Part shown: positions 29,431 through 37,118 of the stretch, one piece after another | How positions within the stretch are numbered: position 1 is the stretch's first letter | How the letters are laid out: the number at the start of each line of letters is the position of its first letter | The notes under the pieces: model-generated | The model's database searches: none | Told to the model about the DNA's origin: nothing | Seen by the model: the letters and a program-made list of their open reading frames with translations, nothing else | Program-made: the position numbers and the translations under genes | From: a virus | DNA: 39,028 nucleotides | IMG/VR virus record: IMGVR_UViG_3300046753_000530 | Location: 1 to 39,028 of that record | Reading direction: 5' to 3' (one strand)

Positions 29431-30735
29431 ATGGCTTCCAATAAGCTTTCTGCTCTATCAGCAGTAAGTGGCTCACTTACATCTGATAGCCTCGTTTATA
29501 TTGCTGACACTCAGGATAGCGGTTCTTCCTACGCAAGTAAGAAGATCACAGTCGCCAACCTCCTCAGCGATGTAGCTTCTACAACTGATCTGGGAACCTT
29601 CAGCGGTTCTACTATTGATAACAACCAATCCATCAAGGCTGCTCTTCAAGCCTTGGAAACTGCCCTTGAAACAGAGACATCTAACCGCGCTACTGCAATT
29701 AGCGATTTGGTTGATGGTGCTCCTGCCCTGCTTGACACTCTGAATGAGCTTGCATCAGCAATCAACGATGATGAGAACTTCGTCACCACAATCACTAACC
29801 TGATTGATGCTAACGAGACACACATCGATAACGTTGCAACCCTGACTGGTGTTGCTAAGGACAGCGCAAACCTTGGAATTTTTACCGGTTCAACTATTGC
29901 TGACAGCAGCACAGTAAAAGCTGCTATTCAAGCAATTGAGACAGCTGTTGAAACCAAGGCAAGCAGCGCAGTTGTTTCTGAAATCGACGCCAACGTTGAT
30001 GACCTCATCAGCTTGAGTGGTGTTGCTGAACAACAGACTGGACTTGGAACCTTCACTGGCTCCACCATCTCTGACGGTGCAAACATTAAAGATGCACTGC
30101 AAGACCTTGAGACTGCTGCTGAAGCTGCAGCCGCTGGTTCTGCCGTTGCTGATCGCACCAAAACCATTACTGGTGATGCAAACACCAATCACTACCTGAC
30201 CTTCGTTGCCGACGACAACAGCACCTCAACTGCTGAGACTGTCTTCACCGATGCCGGTATCAAGTACAACCCCAGCACGAACATCCTTGATATCTCTAAC
30301 GGTACTGTTCATGCTCAGTATTTGACACTTGATAATGTCAACCTGAATGCAACTGCTACAGAACTGAACGTTCTTGATGGCATTACATCAACGACAGCTG
30401 AACTCAACATCCTCGACGGTGTGACTTCTACTGCTGCTGAACTGAACATCCTTGATGGTGTAACTTCCACGGCTGCAGAACTCAATATCCTCGATGGCGT
30501 TACTGCCACTGCTGTTGAGCTGAACTATGTGGATGGCGTGACCTCCAACGTTCAGACCCAGATTGATAGCAAGGTTGCTACTGGCGCTAATGTCAACACT
30601 TTGGTTGGTACTACGTCTGCTCAAACTGTGCCTGTTGATGGCAACGGTGATGACAACTACCTTTTCTTGGTAGTCAACAAAGCTACCGGTGCTCTGACTG
30701 CAGTTGATAAGACCTTCCTGGAAGCTGAGGGCTGA
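29431..30735 (+). CDS. Tail fibre protein with tandem ELNxLDG repeats
   Basis: This 434-residue protein has an N-terminal part with three diverged copies of LGxFxGSTIxDxxxIKxALQxLETA, near 52-77, 147-172 and 204-229. A beta region follows, then five 13-residue repeats of the form GVTSTAAELNILD at about 311-371. TELN.LDG repeats are familiar from cyanophage fibres and are thought to form a shaft. The C-terminus (about 390-434) is a short tip. It is most likely a trimeric tail fibre shaft. No chaperone domain is present, so another protein may aid folding. Confidence 0.75.
   Translation: MASNKLSALSAVSGSLTSDSLVYIADTQDSGSSYASKKITVANLLSDVASTTDLGTFSGSTIDNNQSIKAALQALETALETETSNRATAISDLVDGAPALLDTLNELASAINDDENFVTTITNLIDANETHIDNVATLTGVAKDSANLGIFTGSTIADSSTVKAAIQAIETAVETKASSAVVSEIDANVDDLISLSGVAEQQTGLGTFTGSTISDGANIKDALQDLETAAEAAAAGSAVADRTKTITGDANTNHYLTFVADDNSTSTAETVFTDAGIKYNPSTNILDISNGTVHAQYLTLDNVNLNATATELNVLDGITSTTAELNILDGVTSTAAELNILDGVTSTAAELNILDGVTATAVELNYVDGVTSNVQTQIDSKVATGANVNTLVGTTSAQTVPVDGNGDDNYLFLVVNKATGALTAVDKTFLEAEG
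30361..30543 (+). repeat. Five 39-bp coding repeats (ELNxLDG)
   Basis: Units start at 30361, 30400, 30439, 30478 and 30517. Protein identity is high, and third bases differ between copies. Confidence 0.85.
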
Positions 30736-30738
30736 TAA

Positions 30739-30942
30739 ATGAAAGAGAGGAAGTTCTTGTTATTTCTTCTCTGTGGAATTTTCGTGTTCCAGGCCGGCAT
30801 CTTTGGTGTCGGTCTTCTTTTTTGCTCGAAGAACGGAGGAATAGAAGCTTGCCCACAGTTAGGTGAAAGATATGAGCAAACATTCGGCGTAATGATTGCA
30901 ACCACGCTAGCATTATTAACAGGTAATGGCATAAAGATGTGA
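30739..30942 (+). CDS. Small two-helix membrane protein, holin candidate
   Basis: This 67-residue protein has a basic start (MKERK), a first hydrophobic helix (about 6-28: LLFLLCGIFVFQAGIFGVGL), a short loop with CSKNGGIEACPQLG, and a second helix (about 48-63: TFGVMIATTLALLTG). This size and topology suit class II-type holins, which make the membrane lesion that releases endolysin. The usual placement beside the endolysin is absent here, since the C39 gene is 7 kb away. It overlaps the start of the NblA-like gene. Another small membrane role is possible. Confidence 0.4.
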   Translation: MKERKFLLFLLCGIFVFQAGIFGVGLLFCSKNGGIEACPQLGERYEQTFGVMIATTLALLTGNGIKM

Positions 30943-31172
30943 TGTTTAAATCAGATGATTTCAACTTATCTCTAGAGCAGGAACTAAAACTTCGTGTTGT
31001 CAACGACGAAATAGACAACTGCACAAGTGTTGAATCACTCCAGAAAGAACTGAAGTCTGCGACAACACTCCTCATGAAATATCAAAAGATAATCAATACA
31101 CTAGTCAAAAATCAGATCACAAGAGACCTGGCAGATTTCGGATTAATTGTAGAAGAAAGAGGGTTAAAATAG
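30942..31172 (+). CDS. NblA-like small protein (candidate phycobilisome-degradation adaptor)
   Basis: This 76-residue protein is counted from ATG 30942; an in-frame GTG lies 3 bases earlier. It is almost all helical. Its core LSLEQELKLRVVNDEI, a second helix with SVESLQKELKSATTLLMKYQ and IINTLVKNQI follow the NblA layout: LSLEQ plus an LR helix, a turn, then a long helix with LM and Y spaced before a basic C-terminal region. NblA guides ClpC protease to phycobilisomes during nutrient stress. If true, the phage would make the host dismantle its light-harvesting antennae and free amino acids. The similarity is by eye and short, so other small helical families remain possible. It lies between fibre genes and is coupled to the putative membrane protein. 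Confidence 0.4.
   Translation: MFKSDDFNLSLEQELKLRVVNDEIDNCTSVESLQKELKSATTLLMKYQKIINTLVKNQITRDLADFGLIVEERGLK
31165..31170 (+). promoter_or_regulatory. -10-like TAAAAT promoter
   Basis: TAAAATAG spans the stop of the NblA-like gene and begins 32 bases before the ATG at 31197. A small hairpin GTAGG/CCTAC (31172-31186) follows in the leader. Confidence 0.45.
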
Positions 31173-31196
31173 TAGGAGACGCCTACATTTTGACAG

Positions 31197-31715
31197 ATGC
31201 CATTAGAAGGTGAATTTAGAAATAGATTTAACAGGAACTACATTTGGGTGATTCCAGACAATCTGGGACCTGGTACTTGGCGTTTGACTGCTGACAGTGA
31301 GGAGGTTGAACCGCCTACTCCAGAGGGTCTCTTCCAAGCAATTGTAGATGAAAACTCACCTACCATTCAGGAAGGTCAGCTCGTTTACATCACTCCTTCC
31401 GGTACAGCTGCTCTAGCTTCGTCTTCGTCAATTGCTACAGGACGACCAGTGGGTGTGGCAGCAAACTCTGCTACTCCAAACTCACTTATTAATATCGGAG
31501 CAAACAAGGTTGTCAGCCTGACAGACATAAGCGTTGTTGTAGAAGGTGCCCCTACTCAATTTGAAACTGGTAGATACTACTGGCTATCAACTGAACCTGG
31601 CAAATTTACGAGAGATCCTGATACGACTACTTCAGGCTCGGTACTGATTCAGTGTGGTCTTGCTGTATCTACTAGCGAGATGCAAATTGAAATCCAAAAA
31701 CCCTTGGTAATTTGA
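31197..31715 (+). CDS. Fibre-cluster structural protein
   Basis: This 172-residue protein has a basic, aromatic N-terminus (FRNRFNRNYIWVIPDNLGPG) followed by beta strands rich in Thr/Ser/Ala/Val (GQLVYITPSGTAALASSSSI, YYWLSTEPGKF). The strand-rich middle resembles short repeats found in phage fibre and spike proteins. It lies between the NblA-like gene and a five-repeat fibre and is followed by it after one base. A small fibre or fibre-attachment subunit is the most likely role. Confidence 0.55.
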   Translation: MPLEGEFRNRFNRNYIWVIPDNLGPGTWRLTADSEEVEPPTPEGLFQAIVDENSPTIQEGQLVYITPSGTAALASSSSIATGRPVGVAANSATPNSLINIGANKVVSLTDISVVVEGAPTQFETGRYYWLSTEPGKFTRDPDTTTSGSVLIQCGLAVSTSEMQIEIQKPLVI

Positions 31716-31716
31716 C

Positions 31717-32778
31717 ATGGCTGATCGTCGCATAACAGTACTGAACCCTGACGGGTACACAGAGGTGCTTCAGACTGCTGATCGCTTGTTTGTTGACAGT
31801 AATTCTCAATTAGCACAGACAGATTTTTCTGGCAACCTTACAGGTACTAATGGTGCTTTTAGTGGGAATCTGACTGTACAGGCAGTTCCTACAGCATCAA
31901 AAGATGTTGTCACCCTCGACTTCGTAGAAGATGTCATCATCAATCTGACACTCACAGCTGACTTGCCGGTCACGCTGGTCAATCAAGTAATTGCAATCAA
32001 TAACGCAACTGAAAGCACAGTCGGTGCAGCCCGTTTTGCAACAGATGTAGAGGTAGCTTCACGTGCAGATGTAGATGCGGCTGTAAAGCCAGATCAGTTG
32101 GAGTCTGTGCTCGACACGATTGAAATTATAGGTGTTGCTCCAATACAAATTACAGAGGATCCAACCAATACTTGGACCGTTGATGTTGATTATGCAACGA
32201 ATAGCACTGACGGCACCATCAGAATTGCAACTGACAGTGAGTCTGAGGCACGTACTCTTGAAACAGTTGCAGTCAACCCTAAGCAAGTCGCTGATCGTAT
32301 TGCTGATATTCCATATGCAAGTACTGCAACTCCTGGTCTAATTCGTTTGGCTAGGGCTTCAGATATTACCGCTAGAACCAATACAGATAGATCTGTATCC
32401 CCTGCTCAGCTTGCTCAAGAAGTTGATACAGTTGGTGTCACAGTAAGTACTCCGCTGACCGTAGTTGAAACAGACAGGGTATTTGACCTGGACATTACTT
32501 ACGCAACGGACACAGCTGAAGGAACGATTCGTATTGCAACTAGTGCTGAGCTAGAAGCGGGTACATCGTCAACAGTATGTATCACGCCATCTCACCTAGA
32601 AACACGTCTTGGTGGTCTAGAGATTCAAGATGGTACAACGACTGAAAAAGGTTTTGTTCGATTCGCAACTGGATCTGAAACAGCAACTGGAACAGAAACT
32701 GATGCTGCAGTTACACCTGCAGGTCTGCGGTTTGCTCTTGATCAAACAACGTATGTATTAGATGGTGGCACTTATTGA
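31717..32778 (+). CDS. Tail fibre protein with five TP-type repeats
   Basis: This 353-residue protein contains five copies of a repeat of about 35-65 residues whose core is GxIRxAT..E..A....... followed by VxPxQL. Examples are VGAARFATDVEVASRADVDA then VKPDQL, DGTIRIATDSESEARTLETV then VNPKQV, and EGTIRIATSAELEAGTSSTV then ITPSHL. This is the pattern of the phage tail-fibre repeat seen in lambda- and P2-type side fibres. The repeats usually stack into a trimeric shaft. There is no C-terminal chaperone, and the final residues (FALDQTTYVLDGGTY) form a short tip. A TAGAAT promoter follows the stop. Confidence 0.75.
   Translation: MADRRITVLNPDGYTEVLQTADRLFVDSNSQLAQTDFSGNLTGTNGAFSGNLTVQAVPTASKDVVTLDFVEDVIINLTLTADLPVTLVNQVIAINNATESTVGAARFATDVEVASRADVDAAVKPDQLESVLDTIEIIGVAPIQITEDPTNTWTVDVDYATNSTDGTIRIATDSESEARTLETVAVNPKQVADRIADIPYASTATPGLIRLARASDITARTNTDRSVSPAQLAQEVDTVGVTVSTPLTVVETDRVFDLDITYATDTAEGTIRIATSAELEAGTSSTVCITPSHLETRLGGLEIQDGTTTEKGFVRFATGSETATGTETDAAVTPAGLRFALDQTTYVLDGGTY
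32011..32743 (+). repeat. Five degenerate fibre-shaft coding repeats
   Basis: The copies share an IRIAT...VxP pattern in the protein but are strongly diverged at the base level. Confidence 0.65.
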
Positions 32779-32779
32779 G

Positions 32780-32785
32780 TAGAAT
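32780..32785 (+). promoter_or_regulatory. -10-like TAGAAT promoter with long leader
   Basis: TAGAATATA lies 45 bases before the ATG at 32825, about 15 more than usual. The leader contains GGATTTTTATCC, a small inverted repeat, and two TTTTT runs. Confidence 0.5.
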
Positions 32786-32824
32786 ATACATAGGATTTTT
32801 ATCCCGTCGTAAGGGTTTTTACCG

Positions 32825-34963
32825 ATGAAACTACAGTTAAAGCGTTCAAATGTCCTGGCAAGCGGTGGCGCCAAAGAACCAACAGCAGCACAGTTGGAGT
32901 ACGGCGAACTTGCCATTAACTACAACAAAGATGATCCGGCAATTTTCCTAAAAGACAGCAACAATAATGTTATTCGTATTAGCGGTGTTAACAATATTGC
33001 TGATGACGGGCAAGTAGAACTGCCTGAATCCAGCACGCCTCCAGCCAATCCTCTGCCTGGAAACCTTTGGTTTAACTCAGAAGACGGACGTCTCTATATC
33101 TATTACAAGGATCCAGATACCGAGCAGTGGGTCGATGCCAGTCCTGACAGCTGGGATCCTACAAGCTATCCCAACCTGGCTGACGACACTGCGCAGGCAG
33201 GAACATTAGATGATCGATATCTGATGCTCAATACTGCCAACAATCCAGTTACTGGTGCAGTAAATATTAATAATAAAATTAATCTGGCTACAGACGGTAG
33301 TGGTGACTTTGATGCAAACGTCACTGCAAACCGTTTTATTGGACCTCTCACAGGTAATGTGACGGGTAACGTAACAGGAACTATTACTGGTAACGCTGAT
33401 ACTGCAACCAGAGCACTTGATGCAGATAACGCTGACAAACTCGGCAATCAGACCCCTGCTTACTATCGCAACGCAACGAACATCAACGCAGGTACTCTTA
33501 ACGACGACCGTTTGCCAGCAACGATTAGTTCAAACATTACTGGTAGTTCAGCCAGCTGTACTGGTAACTCTGCAACTGCAACGACAGCAACTAACATAGA
33601 CCGTAAGCAAATTACCACGAGCAATAACTCAGCATATAGAATTCTTCTAGGCGATCCTAGTAATAATGCTGGTCCGTCACAAGCAAAGGTTGTTACCGAC
33701 GCATCACGTTGTTATTACAATCCCAATACAAATGTCCTCGCTGGTATTGCAAGATTTACTGGTAAATCAGACACAGCAGGCGATGCAGATGACTCTGCCA
33801 AACTGAATGGTCAGAACGCTGCTTACTATCGCAACGCAACAAACATCAACGCTGGTACGCTTAGCGACGCTCGTTTGCCTAACACGATCAGCTCAGATAT
33901 TACTGGCACTGCAGCTGACTCAGATAAACTAAGCGGACAAGTCAGAACAGATGCTGCATCTGGAGATACTGTTGTCAGTAGAACTGCAAACGCTGATGTT
34001 AATGTGCGCTTGATAAGATCAAATTTCGGAAATCAAGCCACCATTTCAGGTGGAATGGTTTTCAGGGTTAATGATAGTAGCGATAACTATTTACGTACCT
34101 GCAACGACACCGCAGCGATTCGTACATTCTTGAATGTCCCGACAAGGACTGGTGGCAACGCTTCAGGTACTTGGGGCATCAGTATTACTGGCTCTGCAGG
34201 CAGCGCTACTAATGCGACTAACTGTCGTATTGATCACGACACTGGCAACGCTTGGCATCGAATCGTAATGATTGACGACGGAAAGGATTCCGCAAGTAAT
34301 AACCGATTGAAGACAGATAGTGCTTCAACTATTGCTATTAACCCAAGCACCAACCAAGTTCGTGCAACAACCTTCGTCGGTGCCCTGAGTGGTAACGCAA
34401 CTAGTGCTACTAATGCTGGCAAACTAGATAACATCGATAGCACGGCGTTCCTCCGTAGCAATACAAGCGATCAATTTACTTCTGGAACACTGAGATTTAA
34501 CGATAACTGCGTCCTGGGAATGGGTAGTGGTACTGATGCAGAACTCTTCTGCAACGGCTCTCATCTTTACCTTGATTTGAATAGTGGCATCGGTAACTTT
34601 TATATCCGCGATGGTACGACTACTCGTTTTACCTTTGATGACGCAGGCAGTTTCACTGCCACCGCAAACATCACTGCATACTCTGATATCTCACTGAAAG
34701 AGAATATTGAGACGATCCCGAATGCACTCGATAAAGTCCTTGCCTTGCGTGGTGTTGAATATAACCGTATTGATTTGGAAGAGAAGCCTCGTCAAATTGG
34801 TGTCATCGCACAGGAAATTGAAGAGGTCATCCCTGAAGTTGTTTTAACTGATGAAGAAGGTATCAAGTCCGTAGCCTACGGTAACTTGGTCGGTCTGCTT
34901 ATTGAATCTGTAAAGGAACTCAAAGCAGAAGTAAATGAGCTGAAAGCAAAACTGGAGGGTTGA
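32825..34963 (+). CDS. Tail fibre with C-terminal S74 chaperone domain
   Basis: This 712-residue protein opens with MKLQLKRSNV and EPTAAQLEYGELAINYN, FLKDSNNNVIRISG, an N-terminal module known in T4-like marine cyanophage fibres. The shaft has two near-identical 42-residue repeats (DADNADKLGNQTPAYYRNAT and DADDSAKLNGQNAAYYRNAT, each with NINAGTL.D.RLP). The C-terminus from residue 619 is an S74 chaperone: YSDISLKENI with Ser620/Lys625 as the autocleavage pair, IGVIAQEIEEV, VAYGNLVGLLIESVKEL and a final coiled coil. It trimerises the fibre and is then released, giving a mature protein of about 619 residues. It is probably the receptor-binding fibre. Confidence 0.85.
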   Translation: MKLQLKRSNVLASGGAKEPTAAQLEYGELAINYNKDDPAIFLKDSNNNVIRISGVNNIADDGQVELPESSTPPANPLPGNLWFNSEDGRLYIYYKDPDTEQWVDASPDSWDPTSYPNLADDTAQAGTLDDRYLMLNTANNPVTGAVNINNKINLATDGSGDFDANVTANRFIGPLTGNVTGNVTGTITGNADTATRALDADNADKLGNQTPAYYRNATNINAGTLNDDRLPATISSNITGSSASCTGNSATATTATNIDRKQITTSNNSAYRILLGDPSNNAGPSQAKVVTDASRCYYNPNTNVLAGIARFTGKSDTAGDADDSAKLNGQNAAYYRNATNINAGTLSDARLPNTISSDITGTAADSDKLSGQVRTDAASGDTVVSRTANADVNVRLIRSNFGNQATISGGMVFRVNDSSDNYLRTCNDTAAIRTFLNVPTRTGGNASGTWGISITGSAGSATNATNCRIDHDTGNAWHRIVMIDDGKDSASNNRLKTDSASTIAINPSTNQVRATTFVGALSGNATSATNAGKLDNIDSTAFLRSNTSDQFTSGTLRFNDNCVLGMGSGTDAELFCNGSHLYLDLNSGIGNFYIRDGTTTRFTFDDAGSFTATANITAYSDISLKENIETIPNALDKVLALRGVEYNRIDLEEKPRQIGVIAQEIEEVIPEVVLTDEEGIKSVAYGNLVGLLIESVKELKAEVNELKAKLEG
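33419..33543 (+). repeat. Fibre repeat, copy 1 (125 bp)
   Basis: This is similar to 33782-33906 and encodes the YYRNATNINAGTL module. The high base identity makes recombination between copies possible. Confidence 0.75.
33782..33906 (+). repeat. Fibre repeat, copy 2 (125 bp)
   Basis: This is the second copy of the segment at 33419-33543, offset by 363 bases and therefore in frame. Confidence 0.75.
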
Positions 34964-34966
34964 TAA

Positions 34967-35986
34967 ATGACAACACCAACTGGAACTATTAGCGCCTCTA
35001 ACGTCAATAGTGAATTAGGTTATCCAACTACTCGCACCTTGACTCTGAATGATTCAGCGGTGCGTGCACTTGCTGGCAAACCTTCAGGGGCTATTTCATA
35101 TAACAACTTACGAGGTAAGAAAAATAAAATCACTGCAAGCGGTGGCAACTCAGTATTTGACTCTGGTGGTTACAGGGTGCACGTCTTTACATCACCAGGC
35201 AGTTTGGTAGTGTCTAACGCTGGTGTTGGTCAGCCTATTTCATACTTCGTCGTTGCCGGTGGTGGTGGCGGTGTAATGGGTGGTGGTGGTGCCGGTGGTG
35301 CGAGGCCTGGCTCATTCACAGCAAGTGCAACTACCTATCCAGTCACCGTTGGTGGTGGCGGAGCAGGAAGAGCCGCACCAAGCGGTCCTGGAGGCAACGG
35401 CGGATCAAGCAGATTTGGTCCAATTGTTTCAACCGGCGGTGGTGGCGGAGCTGGTACTGGTCCCCTTGGTGCATCACAACCCGAAACCGCAAACCCTGGT
35501 GGTTCCGGTGGTGGTGGATATAAACGCCCTGGAGGTAGTGGTACATCAGGGCAAGGTAATAGTGGTGGTGCCGGTAATTCCAGTCACCCAACTGCTGGTG
35601 GCGGTGGTGGTGGTAGAACTTATGCAGGAAGTGGAAGTACAAGCGGAGTTGACGGCGGTAAAGGTGGCGGCGGTATCAAACAACCTTGGAGTCCTGGTTC
35701 TTACGGAACACCTAATGGATATGGTTGGTGGCCCAGTGGATACGGCAAAGCACCATCAGGTCGTTACTTCGCTGGTGGCGGTGGAGGCGGTGGCGGCAAC
35801 ACTGGTTCAAAAACGAACTACGGTGGCGCAGGCGGTGGCGGCCAAGGAAGTTTTAACCTCCAGGGTCCTAACTCAAATGGATCAGCAGGTTCAGGAAACA
35901 CTGGCGGCGGCGGAGGCGGCAACGGCTCACCTGCTACAGGCTGGAATGGTGGTTCTGGAATAGTTATGATTAGGTATCCGTTGTAA
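34967..35986 (+). CDS. Glycine-rich adhesin-like tail protein
   Basis: This 339-residue protein has an N-terminal helical/strand part (about 1-60: PTGTISASNVNSELGYPTTR, LNDSAVRALAG) and a beta part leading to YFVVAGGGGG. Then about 230 residues of glycine-rich sequence follow with many G-runs, and a short C-terminal strand (GIVMIRYPL). Polyglycine-sandwich adhesins at T-even fibre tips (gp38 type) have comparable composition and decide receptor specificity. The gene directly follows the S74 fibre by 3 bases, so it may form its tip or act as its specificity factor. Low-complexity DNA makes it prone to slippage and length change. Confidence 0.7.
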   Translation: MTTPTGTISASNVNSELGYPTTRTLTLNDSAVRALAGKPSGAISYNNLRGKKNKITASGGNSVFDSGGYRVHVFTSPGSLVVSNAGVGQPISYFVVAGGGGGVMGGGGAGGARPGSFTASATTYPVTVGGGGAGRAAPSGPGGNGGSSRFGPIVSTGGGGGAGTGPLGASQPETANPGGSGGGGYKRPGGSGTSGQGNSGGAGNSSHPTAGGGGGGRTYAGSGSTSGVDGGKGGGGIKQPWSPGSYGTPNGYGWWPSGYGKAPSGRYFAGGGGGGGGNTGSKTNYGGAGGGGQGSFNLQGPNSNGSAGSGNTGGGGGGNGSPATGWNGGSGIVMIRYPL

Positions 35987-35991
35987 TAAAT

Positions 35992-36462
35992 ATGGCTCAT
36001 TACGCAGAACTAAACGAACAAAATGAAGTTATCGAAGTCCTCTATGTAAGTAATGATGTCATTACTAACGAAGCAGGAGAGGAGGTCGAGCAGTTAGGTA
36101 TTGATCACCTGCATACCCATCATGGTGCTGATCGCATCTGGGTTCAAACTTCATACAACGCTAGTTTTCGTGGCAATTATGCCATGATTAGTGGTGCATA
36201 TCTGACAAATGTACGAACTCTTGGTGAAGAATCTGCTGATATATTTATCGAGCCAAAACCGTTTGCATCTTGGCTGATTCACGAATTAGAAGCACGATGG
36301 GTTTCACCTGTTGGTGATGAACCTGAATTAACTGAAGAACAAGAAGCATCCGAAGAGTTCTACATTTGGGACGAAGAAGCATGGCAGGAATCTACTCGCT
36401 CTGGAAATGCAACAGGCTGGGTGCTTGTTAATGAGACCACAGTACTTACTTACCTCGATTAA
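35992..36462 (+). CDS. Conserved cyanophage fibre-adjacent protein
   Basis: This 156-residue acidic protein begins MAHYAELNEQNEVIEVLYVS, contains WVQTSYNASFRGNYAMISG and FIEPKPFASWLIHELEARW, and ends with an acidic stretch (EPELTEEQEASEEFYIWDEE). This order (MAHxAELxExNxV..., QTSYN, R.NYA, PKPxxSW) is familiar to me from proteins next to fibre genes in marine cyanophages. Its function is not established as far as I know. It may be a fibre chaperone or minor tail protein. It begins 5 bases after the adhesin stop. Confidence 0.6.
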   Translation: MAHYAELNEQNEVIEVLYVSNDVITNEAGEEVEQLGIDHLHTHHGADRIWVQTSYNASFRGNYAMISGAYLTNVRTLGEESADIFIEPKPFASWLIHELEARWVSPVGDEPELTEEQEASEEFYIWDEEAWQESTRSGNATGWVLVNETTVLTYLD

Positions 36463-36470
36463 TATATAGT
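36460..36470 (+). promoter_or_regulatory. Weak AT-rich -10-like TAATATATAGT
   Basis: TAATAT (36460) and TATAGT (36465) lie 27 and 22 bases before the GTG at 36487. Neither is a good copy of the recurrent motif. Confidence 0.25.
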
Positions 36471-36486
36471 TAATGATATTAATAAC

Positions 36487-37110
36487 GTGGCGCTGCAATC
36501 AATTTGGTATTACACTGATTTAAATCCTGAAATAGTAAAGACTATTGAAACAGATTTAAAAGACAAGTTTGATGACGAGATGAAAGATTCCCAGATTGAT
36601 TCTGGAGCAGTTAATAAAGAAAAACGCAACTCACATAATGCCTGGGTGCCTACTACGCACTGGCTCGGTGGATTTATGTGGCACTACATTCAACGTGCAA
36701 ATCGTGAGAACTTCCTGTATGACTTAACTGCTGTTGATGGTGAAGCGATGCAATACACAAGATATAGCGAAGGGCAGTTCTATGGATGGCATAACGATTC
36801 AGATTTGCCAGGACATTACAAACCCATTTCGTCCAACACGAATAATTTGGAAGAAATGATTGGAGACTATCTGCATACAAATACAGAATATATACGCAAA
36901 CTTTCGTTTGTCCTACAACTATCTAATCCTGACGACTACGAAGGAGGCAACCTCCAACTAATGGATGAAGAAGGTGCTTCTTATATCGCTCCTAGGCAGC
37001 AGGGCACAGTCATCTTGTTTGATTCACGAACACAGCATCGAGTACAGAAAGTAAGAAGTGGTGTGCGTAAGTCAATCGTGGGCTGGGTTGTCGGTCCACG
37101 TTGGAAGTGA
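36487..37110 (+). CDS. 2-oxoglutarate/Fe(II)-dependent dioxygenase (PKHD type)
   Basis: This 207-residue enzyme is predicted to use Fe(II), oxygen and 2-oxoglutarate to hydroxylate a substrate, often a prolyl or other residue. The iron ligands are visible: His102 and Asp104 in FYGWHNDSD, and His184 in RTQHRV. Arg194 in VRKSIVGW is the likely 2-oxoglutarate anchor. LSFVLQLSNPDDYEGGNLQL is the typical core strand pair. It starts at GTG 36487. Similar enzymes are common in marine cyanophages, near fibre genes, with unknown substrates. A second one follows within 10 bases of the stop. Confidence 0.85.
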   Translation: MALQSIWYYTDLNPEIVKTIETDLKDKFDDEMKDSQIDSGAVNKEKRNSHNAWVPTTHWLGGFMWHYIQRANRENFLYDLTAVDGEAMQYTRYSEGQFYGWHNDSDLPGHYKPISSNTNNLEEMIGDYLHTNTEYIRKLSFVLQLSNPDDYEGGNLQLMDEEGASYIAPRQQGTVILFDSRTQHRVQKVRSGVRKSIVGWVVGPRWK

Positions 37111-37118
37111 GGTTGACG

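Noticed and set aside
35280-35963. 227-residue frame in the other rightward phase of the glycine-rich gene
   Set aside because: GGT and GGC runs read as Val and Ala in the shifted frame, so it is an artefact of low complexity.
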